This document shows, in pieces, positions 14,801 to 28,219 of a DNA stretch of 64,000 nt; the first letter of the stretch is position 1, and every line of letters starts with the position of its first letter. Source of the DNA: Siphlonurus alternatus (Eukaryota; Arthropoda; Insecta; Ephemeroptera; Siphlonuridae); the NCBI GenBank assembly GCA_949825025.1, contig OX463785.1:10479971-10543970 (forward strand), read 5' to 3'. Under the pieces are notes generated by a model. It was not told where the DNA came from. It was given only the letters and a program-made list of their open reading frames with translations, and made no database searches. Position numbers and translations under genes: made by a program.

Positions 14801-14949
14801 AAAATTAAAAGTATTTTTTTATACTTTTTTCGTGCTTAATGCACCAAAAAAAAGTAAAGTACCCAGTGAGCTGTCCTTGTTTTTGTACAGTTTTTCCTCT
14901 GTATAGAATTATTAACCAGAAATTCATTGTTACAAGTACTTGTACAGAT

Positions 14950-15070
14950 ACTCGTCGCTTTGGAAAATTTCCCTTTGCAGCCTTGTTAATCACCACGTTC
15001 CGTAAGAATAACACAGGGTATGGTGATTAACAAGGCTGCAAGTAGGAAATTTTTCATGGCGACGTGTGTA
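14950..15070. mobile_element. P1 foldback MITE, copy 2
   Basis: About 120 bp imperfect palindrome: CTCGTCGCTTTGGAAAATTT on the left, 'catggcgacgtgtgta' on the right, with the family core 'cagggtatggtgattaac'. Confidence 0.75.
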
Positions 15071-15506
15071 ATTTTAAGAATTTTAAAAATACTTTAGCTA
15101 ATAGCATTTTTAACAAACAAAATATTTTCACTTAACTATTTTAATTATATAATCTCTCTTGTGTATTTTACTATGGTAAAATTCTAATTATAATTGATAG
15201 ATTAAGCGTTAATGTCATAAAAAAAAGCATGATGATGTTTCGTTGACAAGTGATGATAAAAAGCAGCTTTAGTTTTTTTACTGCAATTAGTGTAGAGGTG
15301 GTGGCTGGTGTGCTAAATGATTACTGCATGACGTTGCGTTAAATCATCCATGGTAACCGCGAGGCGTGAAGGAGGGAGAGGGAGGGAGAGAGAGAGAGGG
15401 AGAATATTATATTTTGAGGTAAATCTGTGGTCTTATAATATTGCAGGCTTTTATGAATATTATTAAAGTAGAACATTTATGTTAAACTTTTATTATTATA
15501 TTTTAA

Positions 15507-15722
15507 TACAGCCAAATTAATATAATATTCCCACCGGAAATATCCGGAAGTGAGAAGTTTTTGGCCTTCCTATTTGTATTTGGAGTTTGAAATTTTGACT
15601 ACAGGTTCGTAAGAAGAGTACTAACATGTTTGCAAATTTTCAAAACTCAGACATGAACAAGAAGACCAGAAACCTGCCACTTCCGGCTACTTCCGGCAGG
15701 AATATTACATAAATTTGACTGT
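15507..15722. mobile_element. P3 element, copy 2
   Basis: Ends 'tacagccaaattaatataat' and 'aaatttgactgta'; internal inverted 'ccggaagtg' and 'cacttccggctacttccgg'. About 216 bp, noncoding. Confidence 0.65.
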
Positions 15723-16075
15723 ATTTGTTTCCACAGATGCACGATTTAATCATTACTGTCAAATAACAGTTTTTTTTTTTTTTGCTTTATACAAGGATTT
15801 TTGTAATTATTGTTCTTATAGTTATAGTATTAATCCTAAAATAAAATTCTTTTGTTCTGTTCCTCAGTATGTCCCACTTTTAATTGTATAAAATAGAGAG
15901 AAAATTGAAGAAGAAAAGAGGTGCTCTTATAAGTTAATTAGCACTTTAATTAATTAAAATATCTTTATTCATAAAAGAAATCAACTCTTTGAAGTTATTA
16001 TATATTCTTTTAATTAGTTTAAGTCTCAAAATTATTTTAGATAATTATATCGTCATGTAAAAGTACTAAAAACTA

Positions 16076-16083
<8 letters not shown>

Positions 16084-16147
<64 letters not shown>
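16084..16147. repeat. (AT)n microsatellite
   Basis: About 64 bp of AT dinucleotide repeat. Confidence 0.95.
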
Positions 16148-16154
<7 letters not shown>

Positions 16155-16361
16155 AAATACAATTGTAATTTCTTCGAAATCCAAAAAGTTATTTAATTTC
16201 TTGATTTTATTACGTATAAATCACATGGGATTATATGCTATGCTGATTTATGTTCAATTATTGTATGGTGTTAGGCAGGCAGAATAGAAATATACGAGAC
16301 GTTCATATTATGTTTCTATTAAAATTAGTCTTGAGAGCAGTCTCCTTTTGGTAATAATAAA

Positions 16362-16502
16362 GGTTGGTATTCACGAAGAGTTAAGGAGCGTATTAGGGAG
16401 AGATATTTTAAGAAGCATTTTTATACCAGGTAACAGGTAAGAAAAACGCTTCTTAAAATATCTCTCCCTAAAACGCTTCTTAACTCTTCATGAATACCAA
16501 CC
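16362..16502. mobile_element. Foldback element, 141 bp near-perfect hairpin
   Basis: Left arm GGTTGGTATTCACGAAGAG pairs with right arm CTCTTCATGAATACCAACC. Arms are about 60 bp with only a few mismatches, around a short loop 'ggtaacaggta'. Confidence 0.8.
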
Positions 16503-17760
16503 AAAATTTCAAAAATAATGTTTTTGGGTCCAAATTTCGTATCTGATTGCTATGAAATCAAAAAAAAATTCTTCATTATGAACTCAGCAATGCTCTATAG
16601 ATATTAAGGAAAGTTATGTACAATTTTTTTGCAAGAGAAATGTCCCATTGAATTCATAGCTTCTTCTTCTCCCACAGAGGCAGACTTTCAGATGTAATGC
16701 TAGTGTCACATGCCTGGCTCAGCTTACACATCATATACTTACAAACTTGTGCAAGTCGATCACCGATCGCTCACCAAAAGTAACTCGACCCAACCTGAAG
16801 TGGAGCATGCTGGGTAAGCACCTGATGTTACCCTGGCATTACAACACAGTTGGGTCGCTTCTATTGGCGTCATAAAGTTAGTGCGTATCTAGTGGTAACT
16901 GTAGGAACTACGTGCGTCTGGCGAGGATTGCTGTATATGATTAACATTGTACAATCATGTAAATGCTCTGTCAGCAGTCACAGCATAATTTTATAGAAAT
17001 GACAACATCATAATTAGTTGTCAAATATTTTAGGACAAATATAAAAAAATATTTCAACTTCGTAAGTGATTTCTTTCCTAAAACTTTGTTAATTTTTGTG
17101 ATTCTCCCCATGCTATAGGTATTGCCTATCCTCGATGCAAAGAGCAAAAATTTCAGAGGTCAGCGCCATCTCTTGGTCCTTTGTGTACTCTATATAAGAG
17201 CACGCGGAGCCATAATTACAATGAGACATTTCACTTGCAAAGAACTGAAAAACAGGAACGTTGCCTTCAAGAATTTTTGACACCGCCATTTTTGCCTGCT
17301 GTATATGCAATTTGCTTCATTCTAATGTTGAACAAGTTGCCTAACCTCAAGGCGAGATTGACCTGCCTAATAGTTTTCTTTTTATGTCTTGGTTTTCTCC
17401 AATTAGAACAGTAGTTACAAACATACAAACTGTCTACCAATAATAATTGTCAACTGAAGACAAGAAAACCACGTTAAGGGCGAATCTGTCAGTTTATTAG
17501 GATATCGGAACTGGGATTTTTTTTTTTAATTCGTAGGGGACTTTACACTCTCCATAATTGATATCATATTTTTTTTAAGTGAATCGGAATTAGATGTAAA
17601 AATTAAGATAGTATATTTACTATGAACGGAAACTGGAAATATGCTAAAGCTGCTATAAGAAAAACCCCTTGAAATTGCTCAAAAACCATAAACGATCGAG
17701 TTTTAGAACGTTTTCTTACTTTTAAAATTGTCATTTGATTCCTTTCTAACAGAAATAACC

Positions 17761-17887
17761 TACACACACGTCGCCTTGAAAATTTCCACTTTCACCTTGT
17801 TAATCACCAAGCCCTGTGTTATTCTTATACGGGGCATGATAATTAACAAGGCCGCAAAGGGAAAATTTTCCTAGGGGACGACTGTAC
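17761..17887. mobile_element. P1 foldback MITE, copy 3
   Basis: Left 'acacacgtcgccttgaaaat', right 'ttttcctaggggacgactgt'; family core 'caagccctgtgttattctta' is present. Confidence 0.75.
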
Positions 17888-18228
17888 CTGAGACACTGAA
17901 CTATATAATATGGAAGGCTAACGCTTGCTCTTTTACACGGCTCACGTTGAATCCAATTTTGTAGAGAAGCAAGTAAGAAAAGTCTCTCTTTCCGGTCTTA
18001 TAAGAGGAGAAAAATAGCGGGAGAATTTTGAAAAAGAAGTGTCAATAGACAATAGCAGAAGCATATAATATATGCAGAAGAGGAAGTTTGAATGATACAG
18101 CGTTGCCGAACTGTAGTTAATTACTTGGCAACGCAAACCCTTAATTCCCATTAAGTTACGATTGCCTGTTGGAAGATTTACCTCAATCCGAACCCATTGA
18201 CCTGACATCAATGGTTAACGGTACTCAC

Positions 18229-18423
18229 GTAAATGGTGTCTCTCTTGAACCTCTGCTGAAGATTCGCGACGAAAGCGTCCTCGGTGAGCGGCTCGAGAAG
18301 CAGCGCGTCCGGCGCGCCAACTTCGTGTTCCGTGCATAGTAAGGCGGGGGGCGGGACGCGGCGGGACACGTGGGCCCTGGACACGTGGCCGCAACATAGT
18401 GACGTGGAGGAGGAAGTACAGCC
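18229..18423 (-). CDS. Myosin N-terminal exon (VGAPDALLLEPLTEDAF)
   Basis: Minus-strand exon ending in TAC before a GTGAGT donor. Its 3' half encodes EHEVGAPDALLLEPLTEDAF then VANLQQRFKRDTIY, matching the class I myosin start (VGxxDMVLLxPLTEESF ... RFxxDxIY). It joins in phase 0 to TGAGDVLVSVNPYKK. The 5' boundary is uncertain: the CCTCCAG acceptor ending at 18,424 gives 65 codons in phase 0, but a GTCCAG at about 18,377 is an alternative. The N-terminal 30 residues are Ser/Cys/Arg-rich and not family-like. Confidence 0.82.
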
Positions 18424-18883
18424 CTGGAGGAACAAATTGAGTGTCAACAGATGGCACCACTGGCAATATAAGACAGGTACTGTAATGTGGGTAAAAGAAA
18501 ACACATTGGTTATGGGCAAAACTAGATTTACATTCATCATCCACCTGAAATATTTACCTTACGAGTATTGAGGAAATAGATGAGTCCTCTAATAAATAAA
18601 TGATAAAGCCAAACGTCTAGTTTTTAATAGGGGTAATTTGGTAATATAGGGGTATTTTTAAACTAATTATGCATGAAACATATTACGTTCATTCTAAACG
18701 GTATTATACACTGTATATATTCAGTATGGCTACATAAATTATATCATCTATATAAAAGTAGAAGATACTCCGAGGTCCCACTTTAGTATTATTAAAACAA
18801 GTGCAGAAAATCCAGCATTTACATCTCTTGTAATATTTTTATACTTTAAGATGGAAATTAAAATTTCAACACTTGATTTCATT

Positions 18884-18994
18884 TACTGCGTTTACATGAA
18901 GGTGTTTAATACGGATCCGTTGACGACGCCTAATAAGAATAACATTATCCGTCGTCAACGAATACGTATTAAACACCGTCATGTAAACGTAGTG
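18884..18994. mobile_element. Foldback element, about 110 bp
   Basis: Left 'gcgtttacatgaaggtgttt' pairs with right 'aaacaccgtcatgtaaacg'; inner 'cgttgacgacg' pairs with 'cgtcgtcaacg'. Noncoding hairpin just upstream (gene sense) of the myosin LEPLTE exon. Confidence 0.75.
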
Positions 18995-19087
18995 ACTTAC
19001 ACCTCGAGATAGTACTATGTTGTCCTCATGCTTGATTTGCTAGAGCTACAAGAGACAAAAAAGGAGTGATTCACAAAGGACGATTTC

Positions 19088-19329
19088 CAGATTTCTCGCT
19101 ATCCAAGGTTAATGCTAGATTAAATCAATGGCGCTAACCCAAAATAATGTAGAAGAGGTAAGGTTTTCGAGTGTTTTAGCCCCGCCCTCTTGATGACGTC
19201 ATGATAGTGCCATTAGAATAACATTGGATGTCTCTATCATGACTTCACGAGAATGGTCACGTGACTTTGGATGCGCGTACTTCCTCTACATTATCTTGGC
19301 GCTAACCGTAGTTAGTGAGAAATCTGGCC
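19088..19329. mobile_element. Palindromic MITE, about 240 bp
   Basis: Outer ends 'ccagatttctcgcta' and 'tagtgagaaatctgg' are inverted. Inner 'ataatgtagaagaggta' pairs with 'tacttcctctacattat'. No ORF. Different family from P1-P5. Confidence 0.65.
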
Positions 19330-19446
19330 ATCTTGTGCAGTTTTACAATTTTAAAAATGAAAAGTGGCTCTAAAAATCTTGAGTTCACAAGATAATAACA
19401 CCCACGAGGTCCCATGGACAAATTATATGTCCGATGGTGTACTGAC

Positions 19447-19572
19447 CGCGGTGGCAGTCGATGGTCCCCCTCCTCCTGCAGAGGACATCGCCAGGTTCCC
19501 CCGACGTTGGCGCTTGGAGGCCTCGCGACCTGCCGTGACGTGTCGGGAGCCGCCGTCGCCGCCCCCCTGCAC
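19447..19572 (-). CDS. Tentative first coding exon of the myosin gene
   Basis: A GC-rich 126-nt minus-strand island bounded by a TTGTTTCAG acceptor-like site and a GTCAGT donor-like site. In the frame compatible with the next exon (phase 0) it is open for 42 codons and contains ATG followed by SSAGGGGPSTATA, so it could carry the start codon. There is no family similarity to confirm this. Base composition and boundaries are the only support. Confidence 0.4.
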
Positions 19573-21132
19573 CTGAAACAATTACCAGGACATTTTGAGA
19601 CACCGGACATGTGACAACCCCCCGTCGATTGAAAAAACAAGACATTTTGAGATACCGGACCAACAGTTAGAACATTTTGAGAGACAGGACATTGCTTACA
19701 TGACAAATTTCTAAACTTTGCTTTATCCTGTATATTATGTTTATTAGTTCGGCACATTTGAGCATTTATATTATTTTATTTATTTAATAAAAATGTTAAA
19801 TGAACAAGTACTATTACTATTCAATTGACAATTTTAAGTGTTTTATAGAGACCAAATTTAAATACATTCAATGCCATAATATAAGTTCTCCAATTAAAAC
19901 TCCCTCGTGTAAAATATTGTATGAAACGTACATTCATAAGCACAGTTTTTCATATGAATTTATTAAAACTGTAAACAACATTTTGTAAGTAAAATAAAAA
20001 TAAAATAGATACAAAATAAATAATATTTTTATTTGAAAACAAACGTAACTAATATATTAATTTTTATTTTTAAAAACAATTTAAACTATTTTTTTTTATT
20101 TTTATTACAAAAATTTTTAAAATTAAACTTGTTTCATCAATAATTTTTTTTTTTAAACCTAGATGTCTTACATATGATAAAAATAAAATTAATAACAAAG
20201 TGATAGTGGAAAGCAGATAAAATGCCTTTATCTTAATTACTTTCCAATTGACTTGTTCCTCTTTCTTTTATCATTAACTCCCCGTCGCAAACAGTATAAG
20301 TAGCTGTATCAAAGAATAGTTTAAACAGACTTTAAATTCACAAAACTCCCTAATTCATTAAAAACAAAGCAATGACAACGGTATAATAGGACTACTTTTG
20401 TTACATTTTTATTTTATTTTCCAATTGACTTGTGCCTCTTTCAACCACCATTAACCTGCCGGCACTAAGCGAGTGTGGTGCCAGCACTGTGACGTGCTAA
20501 TATTTACGATCGGTCAGCGAGATCCGAGATTATCCCGGTAGGTAACTTGAACTCTCTCCAAGACACTCCGTATTTCACCTGTCCAGATTACAGCCTGCAG
20601 TCCGTACCATGACGTCATCGCTGATTTGTGCTCGTAATTCGTCCGAGATTAGTGATATAATGTATAAATTTTGTCTTCAACCTTAAATAATGTAGAAATT
20701 AGAAACTTTTTTTTTAAAGAAATTGTACTAAAAAGTGTCACTAAAACTCCCATTTAAATTATTTCATTTCACGAATTAAACTAAATATAAATAATATATT
20801 TATAAATATAAATTTTCGAATAGAGTAAGGGCTTTATTTGTAATAAAATCTATTATTTCTGGAAATAATCATACATGTCTTAAGCTACATTATTATATTT
20901 ATATTACTGGGGGAATGAGGAAACCGTGTAGAAATGTATAATGCGATTTCAACGAACACTGAAGCTAACAGCTGTTTTCCAACTAGAAGTGGAAATATAT
21001 CACTGAAGAAGCTTTGATTAAATATTGTTCTTTAAAATATCAAAATACAATTGAACAGTTGAAATAAAATAGTCAAAATTAGTAGGATAACGTTGCACCA
21101 ATATTGGCTCATCACTCATTGTGACTTAACTC

Positions 21133-21257
21133 TGTACACTCGTTGCCTTGAAAAATTTCCCAGTTGCAATCTTGTTAATCACAATGCTCTGTGTTATTCT
21201 TACGGAGCATGGTGATTATAAAACGGTAAAGGAAATTTTCCAAGGCGACGAGTGTAC
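21133..21257. mobile_element. P1 foldback MITE, copy 4
   Basis: Complete ends 'tgtacactcgttgccttg' and 'caaggcgacgagtgtac'; about 125 bp. One arm has a small deletion near 'ggtgattataaaacgg'. Confidence 0.8.
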
Positions 21258-22350
21258 GTTCAAGCCGAGTATAGTGTCCGCCTAGATATTTCATTAGCTG
21301 CCCAGTGTATGTTTGTTGCAGGGCCTACGATTAATCTGCCTACAACTAACTCTGTTTTGGTATTGAAAAAGTTTCCTAACTTCAGGGATATATGATAAAG
21401 AAAAATTGACATGTCAATGACGTCATCGTTTGGTTCTGTGACTTGTTCTGTACTGAAAGAAAGACCGCAAGAAGCAAAGAAAAAGATCTCAGAATTTATA
21501 TCAGTCTCAATAGCTAAAGGTCTATACTATTCGTTTTCTCCTTTTTTTTATATCACGGTCTCAAGCTGAAATAAAAATAATAAATTTTCCAGTACTATAT
21601 ACGTATAATAATAAAAATCGTATTCAATGACTAAAAAATAATTTTTATTCTTTTTTCATGAACTCCCGAGTCTTATATGTATATTGTGAAAGCATATAGT
21701 ATACTCCCTTATAAACTATAACAATTTATTTCTTATTTGGAAATAGTTGGTCTTAAAATTTAATATCATTCAATTTAGTTATAATATTTGGTATTTGCCA
21801 CCCAAGTGGATTCATTAATTAATGATATTAAATTTATGTTTTTTAATTTCTTATTATTTCTTTTATTGTATAATCATTAAAATGTTCTAGTATAGAAAAA
21901 AGAGAACTAGTGAGTGTTATTGCTATTGATAACCCAAACAAATACTGTGGCAGTATTTTATATTTATAGTTAAAAAAGTTATTTTTTTCTAATTTAATTG
22001 TTACATTTAGATTGAAATACATTAAATGAAAAAATCATTACAAACTATTAAAAATATTTTTAGATTTTCTCAACAATTATCATTTCAATTTAAAGATATA
22101 AAATAACATTTTTTTAGTTTTTGTATTTCCATAATTTTTAATTAAAGTGTAAATTTAAAATATGTATTAAAGATATCAAATACTGCGTTTTTATTCGATT
22201 CTATTTATATCATCCAGAGTATTAAATGGAATTATACCTGGTATTAAAACGTGAAAATCAAAGTACAGATATTGAATATACTTTCATGAAATCAATATCA
22301 ACAAGAGTAAAGAGGAAAATGTACGTAAATCTGCTGAGAGTCAAGCAGAC

Positions 22351-22352
<2 letters not shown>

Positions 22353-22407
<55 letters not shown>

Positions 22408-22421
22408 TTCTCTCTCTCTCC
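22353..22421. repeat. (CT)n microsatellite
   Basis: About 68 bp of CT dinucleotides with one interruption (cgctttc). The open reading frames through it are by-products of the repeat. Confidence 0.95.
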
Positions 22422-24008
22422 GACAAGCAGTACCATTAAAAGCTCGCGACCAATTGAACCGACAATGTGCAGCCCTAACTGCTCGATCGTCGCGGATACG
22501 ACGAATAACGAGCCCCACTACTTCGACTTCTGTTTGCAGGCCAGAAAATGTCCACGTGTAATTTTATATTTTAAAATATAAAAATTACCAGTCAAGAATT
22601 CAACTTTTGTTCGTAAATTTTCAAACATACGTTTTATTAACACTTAGTCCATTTCCCTAAGGAAATCAGTTTTAAAAAGTAAGGTAGGAATTTAGATTTA
22701 AACATAATTATATTTCCAATATTGTCTGGAAATAAATTGTGTACTCTTTTTACAGTTGTTATACATGCATATTTTAAATTTAATCAATAATAACAACAAT
22801 AAAATATTGAAATAAGTAAAAACAAAAAAATAATAATTGCTAGGGCGACCACTTCAACAGAATTATCAATTAATTTGCCTGAGACTGACGGAACTGTGGA
22901 AATTTCACAATCTTGTAACAGAGAGCTCTTTATTTTGTGCACTTCATTCAAATAAAAATGTCCGATCCAGCCATGTTTAAGTACAGATGGATAAGACATC
23001 TTTTTTTAATATTTTGAGTGTACTTCTGATTAAAAGTGAACTAACACTAAATTAACAATTAACCTATGGAGTCAATAATAATTAATAAATTAAGTGATAT
23101 TTTAATATTGTAATTAAAGTAAAAAACAGTTTCTAAAATAAAACATTGAATTTATTTTCTACATAGTAACATTATGTTTACTAATTAAAAATGTAACTGA
23201 AAGTTTCTAAAAATAATTAATAAAATATTATACATTGAAAATATAGATTAAAATCTTTATTATAATAACAATCTTATTACAAAATCAAGTATACTTTACG
23301 ATAAAAAAAAAAAAAAAATCTCTTGTTATTATATACCTCGATATTAAATTCCAAGCTGGCTTATATAATAAGTTAAAAATACTATAGTAGTTTTAGCTTG
23401 AACGTAGTTTGTGTGTGTGTGTCGGTGTGATATTGGTTAGGGGTGGGTTGAAGAAGCAGTAGTTATATATATAAAGAGGGGGGTGGGTATTTTGTGGAGG
23501 GGTAAAATGAAGTGTTTAGTTGTTCCAACAAGCCTCCTCTACCACCAGGAGGGTTTTACACAAATGCGAATGGAAAAAATGTGGGTCACAAACGCGTCTA
23601 AGAAGATTAGCTTACTCTTTTTCTCCCTTCTCTACCATATATATATAGTCTATTTCAACCTTATACAACATACGGTAACATTTTTTTTTATATTGTCAAA
23701 GTCATCATTAAATACTATATTTTTTCCATGTCTTCTAAGTTTAATTGTGCTATTATTGTTTGCTTGTGTTTCAAAGTTTTATTAAGTATATTGACGTGAT
23801 TCATGTTGTATTTGTATAACTAGGGGTTGAATAAATTAATTTAATTTAATATGGTTTATTTTTAATATGTAATAAAATTCATACATATACTAAATGTTAT
23901 TCTGAATTCATTTTAATGGATTGTCAATATAAACACGATAATACATGATACGAGATGTACTGTTCTCAAAAGTATGAATGGATATCATTGCATTTTGGTA
24001 TATGAATA

Positions 24009-24427
24009 GAGTATTGACCTCAAAATTTTTTATTACAGAAATGGATAGAGCGTGCAAAGTTATGCTACCCTGATTTTTTTCAGATTTTTTAGAGCCCGGG
24101 AACTATTTTTAAAAAATTATTGAAAGTTCTTTTTGTGACGTCACGAGACGCTGCTCCTTAACAAATAGATAGGACTTGCCGCCGCGTGACGTCATAAAAA
24201 GGACTTTCAATAATTTTTTAAAAATAGTTCCCGGGCTCTAAAAAATATCTAAAAAAAATCAGGGTAGCATAACTTTGCACGCTCTATCCATTTCTGTAAT
24301 AAAATTTTTTGATGATTTTCTATTCATAAAAATCCCGGGCTAAAAAAAAATGTGAAAAAAATCAGGGGAGCATAACTTTGCACGCTCTATCCATTTCTGC
24401 AATAAAAAATTTTGAGGTCAATACTCC
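24009..24427. mobile_element. P5 MITE, copy with duplicated right arm
   Basis: Ends GAGTATTGACCTC and GAGGTCAATACTC; arms contain 'gcatgcaaag'-like 'cgtgcaaagttatgctaccc' inverted as 'gggtagcataactttgcacg', and CRE-like TGACGTCA in the middle. The right arm is repeated ('aggggagcataactttgcac'), giving 419 bp instead of the 313 bp seen at 30,574. Confidence 0.75.
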
Positions 24428-25548
24428 ATTAGTGTGTTCACCACAAATGAGCATAAAATACTCTTTTTTTTATCATTGATCGATGATTTATAGTTTATGG
24501 TGCACATGTGAACTAGACTTTACAGTTGTAATTAGTAAAGTCCATGCAGCTTTAAGAAAATTAACGAGGAAACTACCTATATGGTCATAAAATTGATATT
24601 TTCTAAAAATGCATAAATAAATATTAAATATAAATCGTGAACACTAATATAATCATCTAGGAAAAATGGTTACAATTTTGAACTATTTTAAAAATACATC
24701 TCTTTTATCATAAAATAATATCATTCTTTAGGTAGAGAATAGTTGTTTAAGTTTTTGTATAAAATATACCTCACTTTATAATTTCTAATTAAATTTAACA
24801 GTAATCTGTTTTATAGCGTGGTTTCTAAACTAGAGCTTGTATTTTATATAATAATATAAAATCTGTTTAAAACTCTATATTGTTTTCTATTACTTCATTA
24901 ATAATTATACCAGAGACAAGCTCTCTGTACTGAATGAGAGTCTTAAGCAATGTGACGGTCCTTACCGTAGTAATAGTTTTTTTTATCCGTAATATATTGA
25001 AACAAATGTTCAGAAATATTAATTATAAATTATTAATTTAATTCGATTACTTATAAAACACATACTCCATAACAATTCTAATATCTACATTATTAGGAAC
25101 TATATCCTTCGGCTAATAATTGGTCACATTTTGTGTCCTACTTTGATCTCAACAGTGTTTTAATTGAAGGAAGGAATAACACAAAAAATACTTAATATTA
25201 TTATTTTTTTTTTAACATTAACTTTAATTCTTGATTCGTACATGTAAAACAAATAATTTAATACCAATGAATTCCAACGTTTAATTTGATTTTTATATCA
25301 CTTTAATCAACCGAAGACAAAACGGTATTTAATTTTTTATTTACAATTAATTTATAGCATTTTTATAATTTATTATTTAATTAAAATAAAATAATTGATA
25401 TTCATAAAATTTCTTTTAAAATACAAAATATTAAATAATCTGCACCTGATGTAAAATTAAATAAAATTGCAATTTAATTTGTAATTTAATTAAATTTATA
25501 TTATTACTAAAATGAAAACAAAATATTTATTTAGGCCAAGATATTAAT

Positions 25549-25673
25549 TAGGTTTGTTCGTAAATACACAATCAGAAAGAATCGATTATTTGTGATGAAC
25601 CTTCTGTACATGAAACATAAGGTTCATCACAAATAATCAATTCTTTCTGATTCTGTATTTACGAACAAACCTT
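25549..25673. mobile_element. P2 foldback MITE (GTTCGTAAATACACAATCAG), copy 1
   Basis: About 125-bp hairpin: 'ggtttgttcgtaaatacaca' with 'tgtatttacgaacaaacc', inner 'tgatgaacct' with 'aggttcatca'. Other copies at 53,301, 53,567 and 54,516. Confidence 0.8.
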
Positions 25674-26849
25674 TTATCTATACTTATCTATCTTTGAGTA
25701 AAATTGGTTTATATACTAGGTTATATAAACTTTTATATACTATAAAATTGGTTTATAGTATATAGTATACTATATACTAAGCAAAGTTAAATTTAAAATA
25801 AAAAAATGGTTATTATCAACAAGTCGGTAAAAGTATGTAAAAGTTTTATTGAATGTATATTAAATTATATATGTACAGAAAATAGGTAAATGTGCTAATT
25901 GATGATTAATTATATAATTCCTATTTCACTTGAAATGACATAAATGTGTTTATTCTATTATGTTCTTTTGTTTCAGATTAAAATGTTTCAGGTCCTAATA
26001 TACAATTCCCTTTCAGCGTAATTTTTGTTACATTATCATTATTTATGGAACGGGAACAATATTTTGAATTTAAAATTTAATGAATTTATAGTTTAAAATA
26101 AATAATTCTATATTTAGGAAATAAATTAAATATTAAATATTATATAATATTTATATTATAAATATTAAATGGTGTGTTCTGTATTATGCATAATAAAAAA
26201 AATTATAATAATAAAAAATACTAGGTAGTATATAATTAAATGCATTAACTTATCTGAATAGTTTACTTATTCTAAAAGTAATATTTTTAATACAAGAATT
26301 GAAAATAATTTAAAATAAATAATAATACTTTATATTGAGAGTATAACAATACTAAAGTCACTTTGTTTCAGGTGATGGACATCAATGAAGATGTGTTATA
26401 GTGTTTGTTTTTGTTTCTAATATCATGTTCAAATTTATATAGGACATATAATATTGTATTAGAGAATGAGGTTTAATTTTGGATAACATTTATTTTAAAT
26501 TACAGAAAATAATGTACTTTCTTTAAAAACAAAAAAAAAAAAAAAAAAAATCTTCAACTTGATAATTAAAGGATAAAAAAAAAAATTGTATTTAAGTGTC
26601 TTGTGAAAGAATTTGAAAACAATTATCTGTCAATCAGTCAATTTTTATTTCATTTTTGTTTTAGTTTGAAATCATAAATAAGATTCAATCTTCTAGTGTT
26701 ATAATTATTCTAGGTCTTGAAGAAACATATTTTTTATGTAAATGTCTTCAACCAATAAGGTTATTGTGTATAACCTTGGTTGATTGTAAAATAAGTGACC
26801 AATAAAAAAAAAAAGGCATGAATAATTAATAATTTACATTTTTTTAGAA

Positions 26850-26993
26850 GTCGACACTCCTGCACGTTCTACTATAGCTGAACTTCATGAGCCAAATATC
26901 GACAATATTTCACCGTGTATCTCTCCAAGAGTGTTTTGTCGTGTTCTTTACCCCTTCAAATGTGAAGCAGCCAGAACCGATACCGAGTTATGA
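26850..26993 (+). other. Unresolved open segment, possible exon remnant
   Basis: Directly after a TTTTTTAG acceptor-like site there are 47 open codons ending in TGA. The translation includes PRVFCRVLYPFKCEAARTD, which reminds one of the start of an SH3 domain (ALYxFxxExxxD) but goes no further. There is no good donor and no flanking coding exon was found. Could be chance or an exon relic. Confidence 0.2.
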
Positions 26994-28219
26994 CAAACCT
27001 ATAACTTTATCAATAATAAAATACAACGTTCCAGCATTATGCATAGCCAAAAACTTTAGTTCCTTGGCCATTGGACTTGGACTCACAAGACCGATATTGA
27101 TTTATGACTTTATCATATAATTCAATAATCATCAACAAAGTTCTACTTTAACTATTGGAATGATAAAGATCATTTACAAGTGTAAAAAAACAACTAAGAT
27201 TATTCCCAGCTTTTTTTTTAGTTTTAATATAGCCTTAAAATGTTGAAATTTATATCCTGATTCTTTTTTAAATTATTTTGAAAATATTCAAATTTAGAAA
27301 ATAAGTAGAAATAAGAGAAATCTTCCTCATTTAGCTGACTCTAGTAGTGATCCTTATGAATTTTGTACAATAATAATATTACAGATTGAAAAGAAATTGT
27401 TTTAATATAATGTAGTACGTATTTAATAATATATACTGTTTTCATTAAATGAGTATTAATTATAAAATATTGAAACATTTAAAAAAAAATATATCAACAA
27501 AAATTGAATTTTTAAATTTAAAATTTTAAGAAACTATTTTTGCCCAAAATATAATACTATTTGTAGTAATATTATTATTTTTTATATATAATTTATATAC
27601 TTCGTTCCTGAGAACCAAGTAGTTCTTCTACAAATACGGTCTCATTATACGTCTCTGTGGTGTGCTGGATGAGTAAGCGCAATTTACATATATGGAGATA
27701 ATTATTAATGTATTAATATAATTGCGATATCACTTATCACTTGACATATTTAAAATATGTTTATCATATTTTTTAATCACGATCACCCTGTTTTGTTTTT
27801 TTACAAAATTGTGAGATATAGATCGGCCCTTCAAATAGTTAGGTGGTTGAATGAAGTCTTATGCAGAACTTTAAGTCCATCAAGTGTTATATTATATAGC
27901 ATGAAAGAGACATAATATCCATTCAAAGAATCAAGGACACTATACCATTAGACAATCCTTGATGTCCATTGATATGAAATTATAAGGGTGTAGATCTTCT
28001 GCATTTTTTTAAAAGAATATGGACCTTTATCTCTCATTTGTAGAAAATTTTAGTTGTCTAGGTTTATCTACGTTATGTTCTGTAATAATATTGTCGGACC
28101 TCAGGACAAAATTAACCTGCATCGTTTGCTTGCAGTTCCAAATTACAAAAAGATACAGATTTCCTATTTTGGGGGGTGATAAAAATAGCATTCAGTTTAA
28201 ACTCATAAAATATAGTTAA

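Larger units (their letters stand above)
6627..18228 (-). other. Myosin intron, 11.6 kb, AT-rich, repeat-laden
   Basis: Intron between the LEPLTE exon and the VSVNPYKKL exon. No other coding exon recognised. Contents: P3 elements (9350, 15,507), CTAATAGGG satellite (11,222), P1 MITEs (14,950, 17,761), a 141-bp hairpin (16,362) and an (AT)n tract (16,084). A less AT-rich patch at about 16,660-16,950 was not identified. Confidence 0.7.

Noticed and set aside
18208..18228. Extension of the myosin LEPLTE exon past TAC
   Set aside because: The frame stays open, but GTGAGT is a strong donor and the next residues (VSTVNH) do not fit the myosin head.
22226..22561. ORFs across the (CT)n tract
   Set aside because: Poly-Ser-Leu or Arg-Glu caused by the dinucleotide repeat.
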